Shown here piece by piece: positions 1 to 5,128 of a stretch of 5,128 nt of DNA. The notes beneath the pieces are model-generated. The model had not been told where the DNA came from and ran no database searches. It worked only from the letters and a program-made list of their open reading frames with translations. Each line of letters begins with the position of its first letter. Positions within the stretch are counted from its first letter, which is position 1. Source of the stretch: Candidatus Eiseniibacteriota bacterium (GTDB taxonomy: Bacteria > Joyebacterota > Joyebacteria > Joyebacterales > Joyebacteraceae); the NCBI GenBank assembly GCA_030638405.1, contig DAOWER010000077.1, positions 1 to 5,128 on the forward strand, in the 5' to 3' direction. Both the position numbers and the translations under genes were made by a program.

Positions 1-317
1 ATATCGCGCGCGACGATCTCGGTCGTATTCCGCTTGTTCCCCTGCTTGTCCTCCCACTCGCGCGTCTGAAGCCTGCCCTCGATGTAGACCTGAGAGCCCT
101 TCCGGAGGTACTGTCCGCAGATCGCCGCGAGCCTGCTCCACGCCACGATGCGGTGCCACTCGGTGCGTTCCTGCTTGGTGCCGTCCTTGTCAGTCCAGCT
201 CTCGTTCGTCGCCAGTGTGAAGCTCGCTACCGAGGTTCCGCCGGGTGTCGACCGCAGCTCGGGGTCTCCGCCCAGATTGCCTATCAGGATGACCTTATTT
301 ACGCCTCTTCCAGCCAT
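1..317 (-). CDS. ssb: Single-stranded DNA-binding protein SSB, N-terminal 105 residues (runs off the window)
   Basis: SSB coats single-stranded DNA in the cytoplasm during replication, recombination and repair, usually as a tetramer of OB folds. The visible part is almost the whole OB fold. It begins MAGRGVNKVILIGNLGGDPE, followed by TEWHRIVAW around residues 52-60 and LRKGSQVYIEGRL around 71-83, all typical of bacterial SSB. Aromatic residues expected to stack on DNA are present (W41, W54, W60, W88). The flexible linker and acidic C-terminal tip would lie beyond position 1. The ATG at 315-317 is preceded by GAGAGG at 326-331, eight bases away, which supports this start. Unlike the common rpsF-ssb-rpsR arrangement, the gene here follows a tRNA cluster with a leader of about 260 bases. 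Identification is secure; how it is transcribed is not. Confidence 0.96.
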   Translation of the reverse strand, partial: MAGRGVNKVILIGNLGGDPELRSTPGGTSVASFTLATNESWTDKDGTKQERTEWHRIVAWSRLAAICGQYLRKGSQVYIEGRLQTREWEDKQGNKRNTTEIVARD

Positions 318-354
318 TGAGATATCCTCTCTCGGGGTCCTTAAGTCCGTGCAA

Positions 355-382
355 CAGGCGCGCTCGTCTGGAGAGCGCCCTG
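355..382 (-). promoter_or_regulatory. Strong hairpin in the ssb leader
   Basis: On the transcribed strand a stem CAGGGCGCTC / GAGCGCGCCTG (one bulged C) closes a seven-base loop about 37 bases upstream of the ssb start codon. No T-run follows, so it is not an obvious intrinsic terminator. It could be a leader structure affecting ssb mRNA stability or translation, or chance folding in GC-rich DNA. The pairing is visible; the role is inferred. Confidence 0.3.
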
Positions 383-479
383 TCCGAAGGGGACTTCCGG
401 CTGCTGCTCGGGGACTCCCCTCCCGGACGCTGCGTTCCCCACCACCTCCTCCCATCGTCCCCGCCCGGGAACACGCTCA

Positions 480-508
480 AGGCTACCACCGCTCCATCGC
501 GGCGGCAA
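480..508 (-). promoter_or_regulatory. Possible promoter for ssb
   Basis: Reading the minus strand, TTGCCG (503-508) and TAGCCT (480-485) are separated by 17 bases. This matches sigma-70 spacing but has a poor -10 box. If used, it would give an ssb leader of about 155 bases that includes the hairpin at 355-382. Alternatively ssb is read through from the tRNA promoter. No coding region is supported between 318 and 577. Confidence 0.22.
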
Positions 509-520
509 GCGAATCGTGAT

Positions 521-577
521 GGATCTCCACGTCGGGCCGCCGCGCTCCGCCACGCCGCGGCCCGGTCGGTGGATCTG
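521..577 (-). terminator. Imperfect inverted repeat just after the tRNA cluster
   Basis: Immediately 3' of the tRNA-His CCA the transcript can form a 7-bp stem, GGGCCGC with GCGGCCC (534-540 and 557-563), enclosing 16 bases. Partly matching outer arms (GATC...CCAC and GTGGATC) extend it. The position suits transcription termination or tRNA 3' processing. There is no U-tract, so a classical intrinsic terminator is not shown. Confidence 0.3.
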
Positions 578-654
578 TGGGGTGGAAGACGGGGCTCGAA
601 CCCGCGACAACTGGAACCACAATCCAGGGCTCTACCAACTGAGCTACTTCCACC
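578..654 (-). tRNA. tRNA-His (anticodon GTG)
   Basis: The minus strand folds as a full cloverleaf. The acceptor is GTGGAAG / CTTCCAC, the anticodon stem CTGGA / TCCAG encloses loop TTGTGGT with anticodon GTG, and the T-arm GCGGG-TTCGAGC-CCCGT has a terminal G-T pair. A G at 654 sits directly before the acceptor stem opposite C73 (581), which is the extra G-1:C73 identity element of histidine tRNAs. The CCA end is encoded (578-580). It is the last member of a three-tRNA cluster, six bases after tRNA-Arg. Confidence 0.97.
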
Positions 655-660
655 GTGTTC

Positions 661-738
<78 letters not shown>

Positions 739-742
739 GCCC

Positions 743-820
<78 letters not shown>

Positions 821-842
821 TGAGGCTGCTAGTCAAACCACT

Positions 843-871
843 ATGATATCCAGCATCCATGGGGAAGTCAA
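843..871 (-). promoter_or_regulatory. Sigma-70-type promoter of the tRNA cluster
   Basis: The minus strand carries TTGACT (866-871) and TATCAT (843-848) separated by exactly 17 bases, one mismatch from consensus in each box. Initiation about seven bases downstream would leave a leader of roughly 16 bases before tRNA-Pro, a normal arrangement for stable RNA genes. The -35 box contains the TGA stop codon of the upstream kinase gene (868-870), so the tRNA promoter is embedded in the end of that gene. Confidence 0.75.
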
Positions 872-2274
872 GCGCGGGGTACCGCGTCGCCCGAGGCTTG
901 AGGAGAACGCAGACCGCGCGGTGTCTGGACTCGCCGCCCCTCCGCAGAAGGCCTGCGCGGCAGCGCAAGGGTAACCGTGGTTCCACGCCCCTCTTTGCTT
1001 TCGATTCCGATTTGACCTCCGTGTCTCTCGACAACCTGCTTCGCCATCGAGAGCCCGAGGCCCGTGCCTTCTCGCTCGACCGCGCGCGCGTTCGAAGCAC
1101 GATAGAACTCGTCGAATACCGCGGGCAACTCCGACGCTGGTATCCCAATTCCGGAGTCGCTGACTTCGACGAGCACGGCGTCCTCCGTCCCCTCAACGGT
1201 CACTCGAACGCGGCTGCCGTCAGGCGAGTATTTGACGGCATTGGCTATCAGATTGGCGATGGTCTCTTCGATGTAGACTCGCGCACCCACGATGTCGGTC
1301 GGCCCGTCCGCAACGCGCAGATCCACGGCGATTGACTTGGCCTGCGCCCGCGCCTCCACGTAGGAGACGGCGTCTTTCGCTGCGTCCCCCACTGAGAATC
1401 GCTCCGCCGCTATCTCCTCAGACAACCTCATCCTGGTAAGTTCAAGGAGCGCCTTGACGAAGCGCGCCAGCACTTCCGTGCGGCGTCCAGCGCGCCTGAT
1501 CAGATTCAGCTGCCCGGGTCGCACTGGTCCGGTGACACCCTCCAGCACCGGCTCGAGACAGCTGCTTATGGCCGATAGGTGACCCTTGATGTCGTGCGTC
1601 ACTCGGAGCACGTACTCGCTCTTTATGCAGTCCTGTTCAATCAGGAGCTTGTTGGCCTCATCGAGTTTCTCGTCCCTCTCTCTCAGCTCGGCCGCAATCG
1701 ATGAGGCCAGATAGACCGACGTGTAGAGCGTGGTCGCGAGCACGAACACGATGCCCACCACGAAGAGCGGATCGGCGTGTCGCCCGCTTGAGACGGGACC
1801 ATCTACGCAGTAGTGATGAAGCACGCCGTAGTACTCGAGGCTCGCGACGGCGGCAAACACACACGTGGCCAGAAGGGCCTGCAGGAAGGCGGCCCGGCGG
1901 GACAGCAGGATGCTCGCTATGATCATGTGGAAGACGAAATAGAGCAGGAAGGGATTGTCCACGCCGCCGGAGAAGTGAATGAGCGCTCCGAGCACCAGTA
2001 GATCGATGGAGATCTGTGCGTTCGCCGCTCCCGCAATCTGCCTGTCGGTGGCGGGAGAGTCGCGCCGTGCCGCACGGCGCAGGTACAGCAGGAAGAGAGA
2101 ATTGTACCCAGCGAGGAGCGCGGATATGCCGTACAACGGAAGCACGGCAACGCCGACGTGCAGAACGCGCGAGGCGGTCAGAGTGACGACCGCGACCGCA
2201 ACGGCCGCGATCCACCTGATGCGTACGAGCCAGTGGACTCGCCTGACAAGACTGTCGCTCACGGCGGGATTCAT
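868..2274 (-). CDS. Membrane sensor histidine kinase with RegB/PrrB-type quinone-sensing heptapeptide
   Basis: This 468-residue sensor kinase autophosphorylates on His and passes phosphate to a response regulator. Residues 19-192 contain about six hydrophobic membrane segments. Between the third and fourth is GGVDNPF (103-109), matching the GGxxNPF heptapeptide of RegB/PrrB, which in those proteins senses ubiquinone redox state. A helical linker (193-220) leads to the dimerisation domain with phospho-acceptor H227 in HDIKGHL. The ATPase domain follows: N-box NLIANAVKYS (N345), G1 DSGIGIP (373-379), F-box VFDEFY (386-391), G2 GTGLGLSMAK (403-412). An Arg/Pro/Ser-rich tail of about 28 residues ends the protein. 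The H-box is atypical, with His where HELRTPL has Pro. Cysteines C216 and C239 flank H227. The start ATG lies one base after the response regulator stop (TGA-C-ATG), indicating coupled translation. Kinase identity is firm; quinone sensing is inferred from the heptapeptide and topology. Confidence 0.93.
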   Translation of the reverse strand: MNPAVSDSLVRRVHWLVRIRWIAAVAVAVVTLTASRVLHVGVAVLPLYGISALLAGYNSLFLLYLRRAARRDSPATDRQIAGAANAQISIDLLVLGALIHFSGGVDNPFLLYFVFHMIIASILLSRRAAFLQALLATCVFAAVASLEYYGVLHHYCVDGPVSSGRHADPLFVVGIVFVLATTLYTSVYLASSIAAELRERDEKLDEANKLLIEQDCIKSEYVLRVTHDIKGHLSAISSCLEPVLEGVTGPVRPGQLNLIRRAGRRTEVLARFVKALLELTRMRLSEEIAAERFSVGDAAKDAVSYVEARAQAKSIAVDLRVADGPTDIVGARVYIEETIANLIANAVKYSPDGSRVRVTVEGTEDAVLVEVSDSGIGIPASELPAVFDEFYRASNARAVEREGTGLGLSMAKQVVERHGGQIGIESKEGRGTTVTLALPRRPSAEGRRVQTPRGLRSPQASGDAVPRA

Positions 2275-2275
2275 G

Positions 2276-2674
2276 TCACGGGCTTCGTAGAAGCTCTTCC
2301 ACTTTCGCGATGAGCTCGCCCGGTTTTAGTGGCTTCTCAACGTAATCGTCGACCGGGAGCCAGGTCTCGTTGCCGGCTTCCTTCTCGAAGCCCACACCCG
2401 TCTTGTCCTTGATTGCCGTCAGCATGAGAATGGGGATGTTCGCGGTCTCCTCAGCCGCCCGCAGCTTGCGAGCGACTGCGAAGCCCTCGTCACCGGTCTC
2501 CATCATCACGTCCAGAATGACCAGCGCGGGCCTGCTCCGCTCGACCGCCTTGAGTCCCTCCGCTCCGCTTGCGGCAGTAGACACGTCGTATCCGCGGCTC
2601 TCAAGAACGACCTTCATCGCCTCGACGATGTCTGGGTCATCATCGACAATGAGAATCATCGTAGGTTCAGCCAT
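2276..2674 (-). CDS. Stand-alone receiver-domain response regulator
   Basis: This 132-residue protein is one CheY-like receiver domain with no DNA-binding or enzymatic output. Visible residues are the acidic pocket D11-D13 (ILIVDDDPD), phospho-acceptor D55 (VILDVMM), switch residue T86 and the invariant K114-P115 pair (YVEKPLKP). The stretch from T86 to K114 is 28 residues, about six longer than in CheY, and contains an unusual GNETWLPVDDY sequence. A longer upstream frame (to 2788) exists, but the ATG at 2672-2674 is preceded by AAGGAGG at eight bases and the domain starts right there, so I chose it. It is almost certainly the partner of the adjoining kinase. With no output domain it must act through protein contact or as a phosphorelay intermediate; the target is unknown. 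Confidence 0.93.
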   Translation of the reverse strand: MAEPTMILIVDDDPDIVEAMKVVLESRGYDVSTAASGAEGLKAVERSRPALVILDVMMETGDEGFAVARKLRAAEETANIPILMLTAIKDKTGVGFEKEAGNETWLPVDDYVEKPLKPGELIAKVEELLRSP

Positions 2675-2682
2675 CTCGCGAA

Positions 2683-2689
2683 CCTCCTT
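2683..2689 (-). promoter_or_regulatory. Ribosome binding site that fixes the response regulator start
   Basis: The minus strand reads AAGGAGG, a near-perfect Shine-Dalgarno sequence eight bases before the ATG at 2674. It favours the 132-residue product over the 170-residue frame, whose extra 38 residues are Arg-rich and match no part of a receiver domain. Confidence 0.85.
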
Positions 2690-2714
2690 CCGTCGCCCCA
2701 CTACTCGCGGTCGG

Positions 2715-2774
2715 ACGGCGCGCCCGCGGGCTCGCGGGACTCTCCCTCGATCCCGGACCCACGGGGCGCGCCGT
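2715..2774 (-). repeat. 11-bp perfect inverted repeat between the cytochrome-porin and regulator genes
   Basis: ACGGCGCGCCC and GGGCGCGCCGT (2715-2725 and 2764-2774) are perfect inverse complements around a 38-base loop, which can itself fold (CGGGA / TCCCG). The structure fills most of the 137-base gap between the porin stop and the regulator start. No T-run follows, so it looks more like an mRNA-stabilising or attenuating structure than a classical terminator. It could let the porin gene be expressed more strongly than the regulators within one transcript. The pairing is visible; the role is inferred. Confidence 0.55.
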
Positions 2775-2811
2775 GCCACCGCTGCCACCGATCCCAGAAC
2801 AGGACCGGACG

Positions 2812-4140
2812 CTAGAACATAGTCCTGATGTTCAGGAAGATGTCGTTCGCCTTCTCGTCGCCCGCGCGGCCGTCGGTCATGTCGAACCGACCGTAAAGAC
2901 CTATCCGGATGTTCTCCCGCGGGAAGAACGAGATCGAGGGCGTCACGTACGTGACCTCGAGATCCGAGACGTCGTCGGAGGTGACGTTGTCGTACTGCAA
3001 GCAGTAATGCATGAGACCTGCGGGCGTCTCCTGCATGTAGCCGCCCACGACGGAGATACCACTGTACTCGATCTCGAGCCAGTTGTCCTCGTCAGTATGC
3101 AGCGCCCAGTTCTCGTCCTTGCCCATGAGATAGGCGGCCATAACCTCGAAGTCGCCCGCCCTGACCTCCGTCTCGAACGACATGCGCGTGTAGTCGTTGT
3201 ACGAAGGGCCGAACTCACTCCGCGCCTTTGTGAGCTCGTGTCCAGTGTCGGTGCCCTTGTAGTACCACGCGGACACGGCGCTGCCCTCGATGGGAAGCCC
3301 CATCTCCTCCGTGGCCTCGAGCCGCAGGCCGCCCCAGTAGTGAATCTTGTCGTTCAGGTCGCGGCCGATGTTAGAGGTGGCGCCGTTATCGCCGGGGCTC
3401 ACTCCGCCCCAGACCAGCACCGGTCCCTGATAGCCGTAGTACTGAATGCCTGGCCTGGAGCCGCTCGCGTTGAGAGCAGCCTCGTCAAGGTCGTCGCTGG
3501 TCGCACCTCCCGAAGACTTGATTCCGAAGACATCGCCCTTGACCGGACCCATGATCCTCAATCTGTTCGGATACGCGCCGTAGTCCCTCGCAGGGACGTT
3601 GCCGACAATCACGTTGGCCAGGCTCGAGTCGAAGATGTTGTGGAACCCAAACTTGTACCAGCTGTAGTGGTACTTCTCGTCGGTGAATTCCATCTCGATG
3701 AAGATAGACTTGTTCTTGGCGATGCTCCCCGCCACGAAGAGCTGGACCCAGCCGGTGCTGCCGAAACTCAGCTGGTCCTTCACCTCGTTGTCCACGCCCT
3801 CGTCAGCGGACACCTCCTCGATGGCGTTCGTCCTGTACTGAAGCGCGTTGATGTTCAGCCGGACTCCGAGCAGGTTCCCGATCTTGTCGATGAACGTGAT
3901 GTCGTTCAGTGCCGTCTTGCCTGTCTCGTCGCCGTCCGGCACCATGTTGTCCGGGTCCTGGTACCCGTTCCTCATGAACCTCTGGCCGTAGTAGTTCAGC
4001 CTCGGGAACGCCGAGTGACACGTCTGACACGACAGCTTGTACTTCCGCGACCACTGCGCGGTCGCCGAAGCCGGAGCGACGAACGCCGCCGTCAGCAGCG
4101 CGACCAGCACCAGAATCATGATTCCTCGCACAGCCTTCAT
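2812..4140 (-). CDS. Cyc2-like fused monohaem cytochrome c / outer-membrane porin
   Basis: The 442-residue protein starts with a Sec signal peptide (MKAVRGIMILVLVALLTAAF, likely cleaved after ASA at 24-26). It is followed at once by a single haem c site, C38-Q-T-C41-H42, in the context CQTCHSAFPRLNYYGQRF. The remaining 380 or so residues have no further CXXCH, are rich in Tyr, Trp, Gly and alternating hydrophobics, and end in NDIFLNIRTMF with terminal Phe, as in the beta-signal of outer-membrane barrels. This order and size match Cyc2-type fusions, where a small cytochrome domain plugs a porin and carries electrons across the outer membrane; characterised Cyc2 proteins oxidise Fe(II). The substrate here is unproven, and it could be another haem-tagged barrel. 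AAGGGG lies five bases before the ATG and an in-frame stop lies just upstream, so the start is firm. The response regulator and kinase follow on the same strand. Confidence 0.72.
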   Translation of the reverse strand: MKAVRGIMILVLVALLTAAFVAPASATAQWSRKYKLSCQTCHSAFPRLNYYGQRFMRNGYQDPDNMVPDGDETGKTALNDITFIDKIGNLLGVRLNINALQYRTNAIEEVSADEGVDNEVKDQLSFGSTGWVQLFVAGSIAKNKSIFIEMEFTDEKYHYSWYKFGFHNIFDSSLANVIVGNVPARDYGAYPNRLRIMGPVKGDVFGIKSSGGATSDDLDEAALNASGSRPGIQYYGYQGPVLVWGGVSPGDNGATSNIGRDLNDKIHYWGGLRLEATEEMGLPIEGSAVSAWYYKGTDTGHELTKARSEFGPSYNDYTRMSFETEVRAGDFEVMAAYLMGKDENWALHTDEDNWLEIEYSGISVVGGYMQETPAGLMHYCLQYDNVTSDDVSDLEVTYVTPSISFFPRENIRIGLYGRFDMTDGRAGDEKANDIFLNIRTMF

Positions 4141-4350
4141 CCTACCCCCTTGCTGAGCTTACACCTTGCCCACTGCTCCCTCTTCGATGTGGTCAGTGAC
4201 ACCCCCTTTCATCATTCGGGCGCGCATCGAGTTGTCTCGACAGCCAGATGCTCAGCCACCGTGCACGCGAATACACGAACACGGCCACAGACGCAGCAAA
4301 ATGCGACGTCGGTGGCACCAACGCTCACGCGTGCTTCAAACTGTTTCGCT
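4141..4350 (-). other. Leader region of the cytochrome-porin gene
   Basis: No coding region is supported in these 210 bases. AAGGGG (4146-4151) is the ribosome binding site of the cytochrome-porin gene. A short inverted repeat, TCGAG-TTGT-CTCGA at 4227-4240, could be an operator or a small hairpin. Just after the tRNA-like element a hairpin ACGC-GTGA-GCGT with a GNRA-type loop is possible. I see no convincing promoter within this stretch; the closest candidate lies further upstream, at 4448-4476. Confidence 0.4.
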
Positions 4351-4427
4351 TGGCCGGGGCGAGAGGATGCGACCCTCTGACTTCCTGCAGTCGGGCAGGC
4401 ATGTTCGCGCGTACTACCGACGCCCCG
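4351..4427 (-). pseudogene. Degenerate tRNA-Pro-like element
   Basis: The minus strand begins with CGGGGCG and ends with CGCCCCG-G-CCA, an intact seven-pair acceptor stem identical to that of the tRNA-Pro at 743-820. Its 3' 38 bases match that tRNA at 33 positions. The anticodon stem CCTGC / GCAGG and T-stem AGAGG / CCTCT are intact. The anticodon loop is only six bases (CCGACT), lacks U33 and has no proline anticodon. The D-arm cannot be folded, and the T-loop reads GTCGCAT, altering both T54 and A58. It therefore cannot be a normal elongator tRNA. It is either a decayed tRNA-Pro paralogue, an attachment-site remnant, or a tRNA-like RNA kept for another reason. Confidence 0.7.
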
Positions 4428-4447
4428 CAGTAGATGAATACGGGACC

Positions 4448-4476
4448 ACCTTAGAACCGTGGCGCCCGTTCGTCAA
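4448..4476 (-). promoter_or_regulatory. Possible promoter upstream of the tRNA-like element
   Basis: The minus strand has TTGACG (4471-4476) and TAAGGT (4448-4453) spaced by 17 bases; the -35 is good and the -10 poor. It lies 20 bases before the tRNA-like element, similar to the geometry of the true tRNA promoter at 843-871. It may be a relic tRNA promoter, or may drive the cytochrome-porin gene with a leader of about 300 bases. Confidence 0.35.
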
Positions 4477-4482
4477 GTGCTC

Positions 4483-4509
4483 TTCCACGATGCGGTGTGG
4501 TCATCGGAA
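4483..4509 (-). terminator. Weak hairpin directly after the RND pump stop codon
   Basis: TTC-CGATG and CATCG-(TG)-GAA pair around a nine-base loop, starting at the base after the TGA. No U-tract follows, so intrinsic termination is uncertain. The position suits the 3' end of the pump transcript. Confidence 0.25.
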
Positions 4510-5128
4510 TCAGGACTCCAGACGCCGCTCCTTCACCCAGCTGTACAGTACGGGCGTCACGAAGACAGACAGGAGCACGACGAGCATGCCGCCGAACGAC
4601 GGGATCGCCATCGGCACCATGACGTCCGACCCCCTCCCTGTCGAGGTCAGGACGGGAAGGAGCGCCAGGATGGTCGTCGCGCTGGTCATGAGGCACGGGC
4701 GGATGCGGCGGGAGGCGCCCTCAATGACCGCCTTCCGGACGTCGCTGTTACATGATAGCTCTCGGGATGAGCACGCCTGGTCCAGGTATGTCGCCTGCAC
4801 GACGCCGTCGTCAGACGCGATACCGAACAGAGCAAGGAAGCCGACCCACACGGCGACCGACAGATTGACCGGGTGGATCTGGAACAGGTCCCGCATGCTC
4901 GCCCCCATGACCGCGAAGTCCAGGAACCAGGGCTTCCCGTACAGCCACAACAGGATGAAACCGCCCGCCCACGCCACGGCGATGCCGGAGAAGACGATGA
5001 GGGTCGTCGCAACTGACTTGAACTGCAGGTAGAGGATCATGAAGATGATGAGAAGGGCGAGCGGGAGCACCACCGCGAGCTTCTTCTGCGCGCGCACCTG
5101 GTTCTCGTAGCTGCCCGCGAACCTGTAG
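4510..5128 (-). CDS. RND efflux pump permease, CzcA/CusA-like heavy-metal type, C-terminal 205 residues
   Basis: This is the C-terminal end of an inner-membrane proton-driven RND transporter; a complete protein would be about 1,000 residues or more. The frame is open to the window edge, reading YRFAGSYENQ before the GTG at 5097, so that codon is internal and not the start. Visible features are the hydrophobic helix LAVVLPLALLIIFMILYLQF, then LSVAVWVGFLALFGIASDDG, then AVIEGASRRIRPCLMTSATT, and the last helices ending YSWVKERRLES. All align by eye with the C-terminal transmembrane block of CusA/CzcA. Between the second and third visible helices is an insertion of about 20 residues (WFLDFAVMGASMRDLFQIHP), which I recall from pumps of Bacteroidota and relatives. 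Substrate (Cu/Ag, Zn/Co/Cd or other) cannot be told because the periplasmic domains are outside the window. Partner adaptor and outer-membrane genes, if any, would lie upstream. Confidence 0.92.
   Translation of the reverse strand, partial: YRFAGSYENQVRAQKKLAVVLPLALLIIFMILYLQFKSVATTLIVFSGIAVAWAGGFILLWLYGKPWFLDFAVMGASMRDLFQIHPVNLSVAVWVGFLALFGIASDDGVVQATYLDQACSSRELSCNSDVRKAVIEGASRRIRPCLMTSATTILALLPVLTSTGRGSDVMVPMAIPSFGGMLVVLLSVFVTPVLYSWVKERRLES

Noticed and set aside
341..622. Minus- and plus-strand open frames upstream of ssb
   Set aside because: They overlap tRNA-His or run through hairpins, have Arg/Pro/Ser-rich sequence, no good ribosome sites and no recognisable domain.
859..1335. A 158-residue plus-strand open frame
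   Set aside because: It is antisense to the kinase ATPase domain, whose N, G1, F and G2 boxes are all intact. It is a by-product of high GC.
2675..2788. A 38-residue N-terminal extension of the response regulator
   Set aside because: The extension is Arg-rich, overlaps the inverted repeat and is not part of a receiver domain; AAGGAGG points to the ATG at 2674.
4159..4215. A possible 18-codon leader peptide before the cytochrome-porin gene
   Set aside because: No ribosome site precedes its ATG codons and nothing in its sequence suggests an attenuator.
2773..4380. A 535-residue open frame on the plus strand
   Set aside because: It lies antisense to the cytochrome-porin gene, has no recognisable domain and reads as low-complexity Val/Arg/His-rich sequence. 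The opposite strand has signal peptide, haem motif, ribosome site and stop in place.
5095..5097. GTG as a start codon for the RND fragment
   Set aside because: The same frame continues upstream to the window edge with sequence that fits the RND family, so this is an internal Val codon of a truncated gene.

Overview
The window is GC-rich and every gene I can support lies on the minus strand, so transcription runs from high to low coordinates. The organism is a double-membraned bacterium: it encodes an outer-membrane haem protein, an RND efflux pump and a standard bacterial ssb. The pump carries an insertion of a type I associate with Bacteroidota and related lineages, which suggests an uncultured, possibly FCB-related, lineage. 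I cannot name a taxon from this sequence.

Layout in transcription order: (1) The C-terminal end of a CzcA/CusA-type RND pump (4510 to the window edge). (2) A gap (4141-4509) without a convincing protein gene. It holds a degenerate tRNA-Pro-like element (4351-4427) and a possible promoter. (3) A 442-residue protein with a signal peptide, one CXXCH haem site and a beta-barrel-like body ending in Phe, the architecture of Cyc2-type fused cytochrome-porins. (4) A 137-nt intercistronic gap with an 11-bp perfect inverted repeat. (5) A stand-alone receiver-domain response regulator. (6) One nucleotide later, a six-TM histidine kinase with the GGxxNPF heptapeptide known from the quinone-sensing kinases RegB/PrrB. 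(7) A tight tRNA cluster, Pro(UGG)-Arg(UCU)-His(GUG). Its near-consensus promoter has a -35 box that overlaps the kinase stop codon. (8) The 5' part of ssb.

The most interesting part is 868-4140. A predicted outer-membrane cytochrome-porin, able in principle to move electrons across the outer membrane, is followed in the same direction by a two-component pair whose kinase carries a respiratory-quinone-sensing motif. I infer a redox-controlled extracellular electron transfer module, for example Fe(II) oxidation or another external redox reaction. The regulator has no DNA-binding domain, so its output is unknown. The module is bracketed by two same-orientation copies of a tRNA-Pro 3' half, one functional and one decayed. 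This may be a trace of past integration or duplication, but no integrase is visible.
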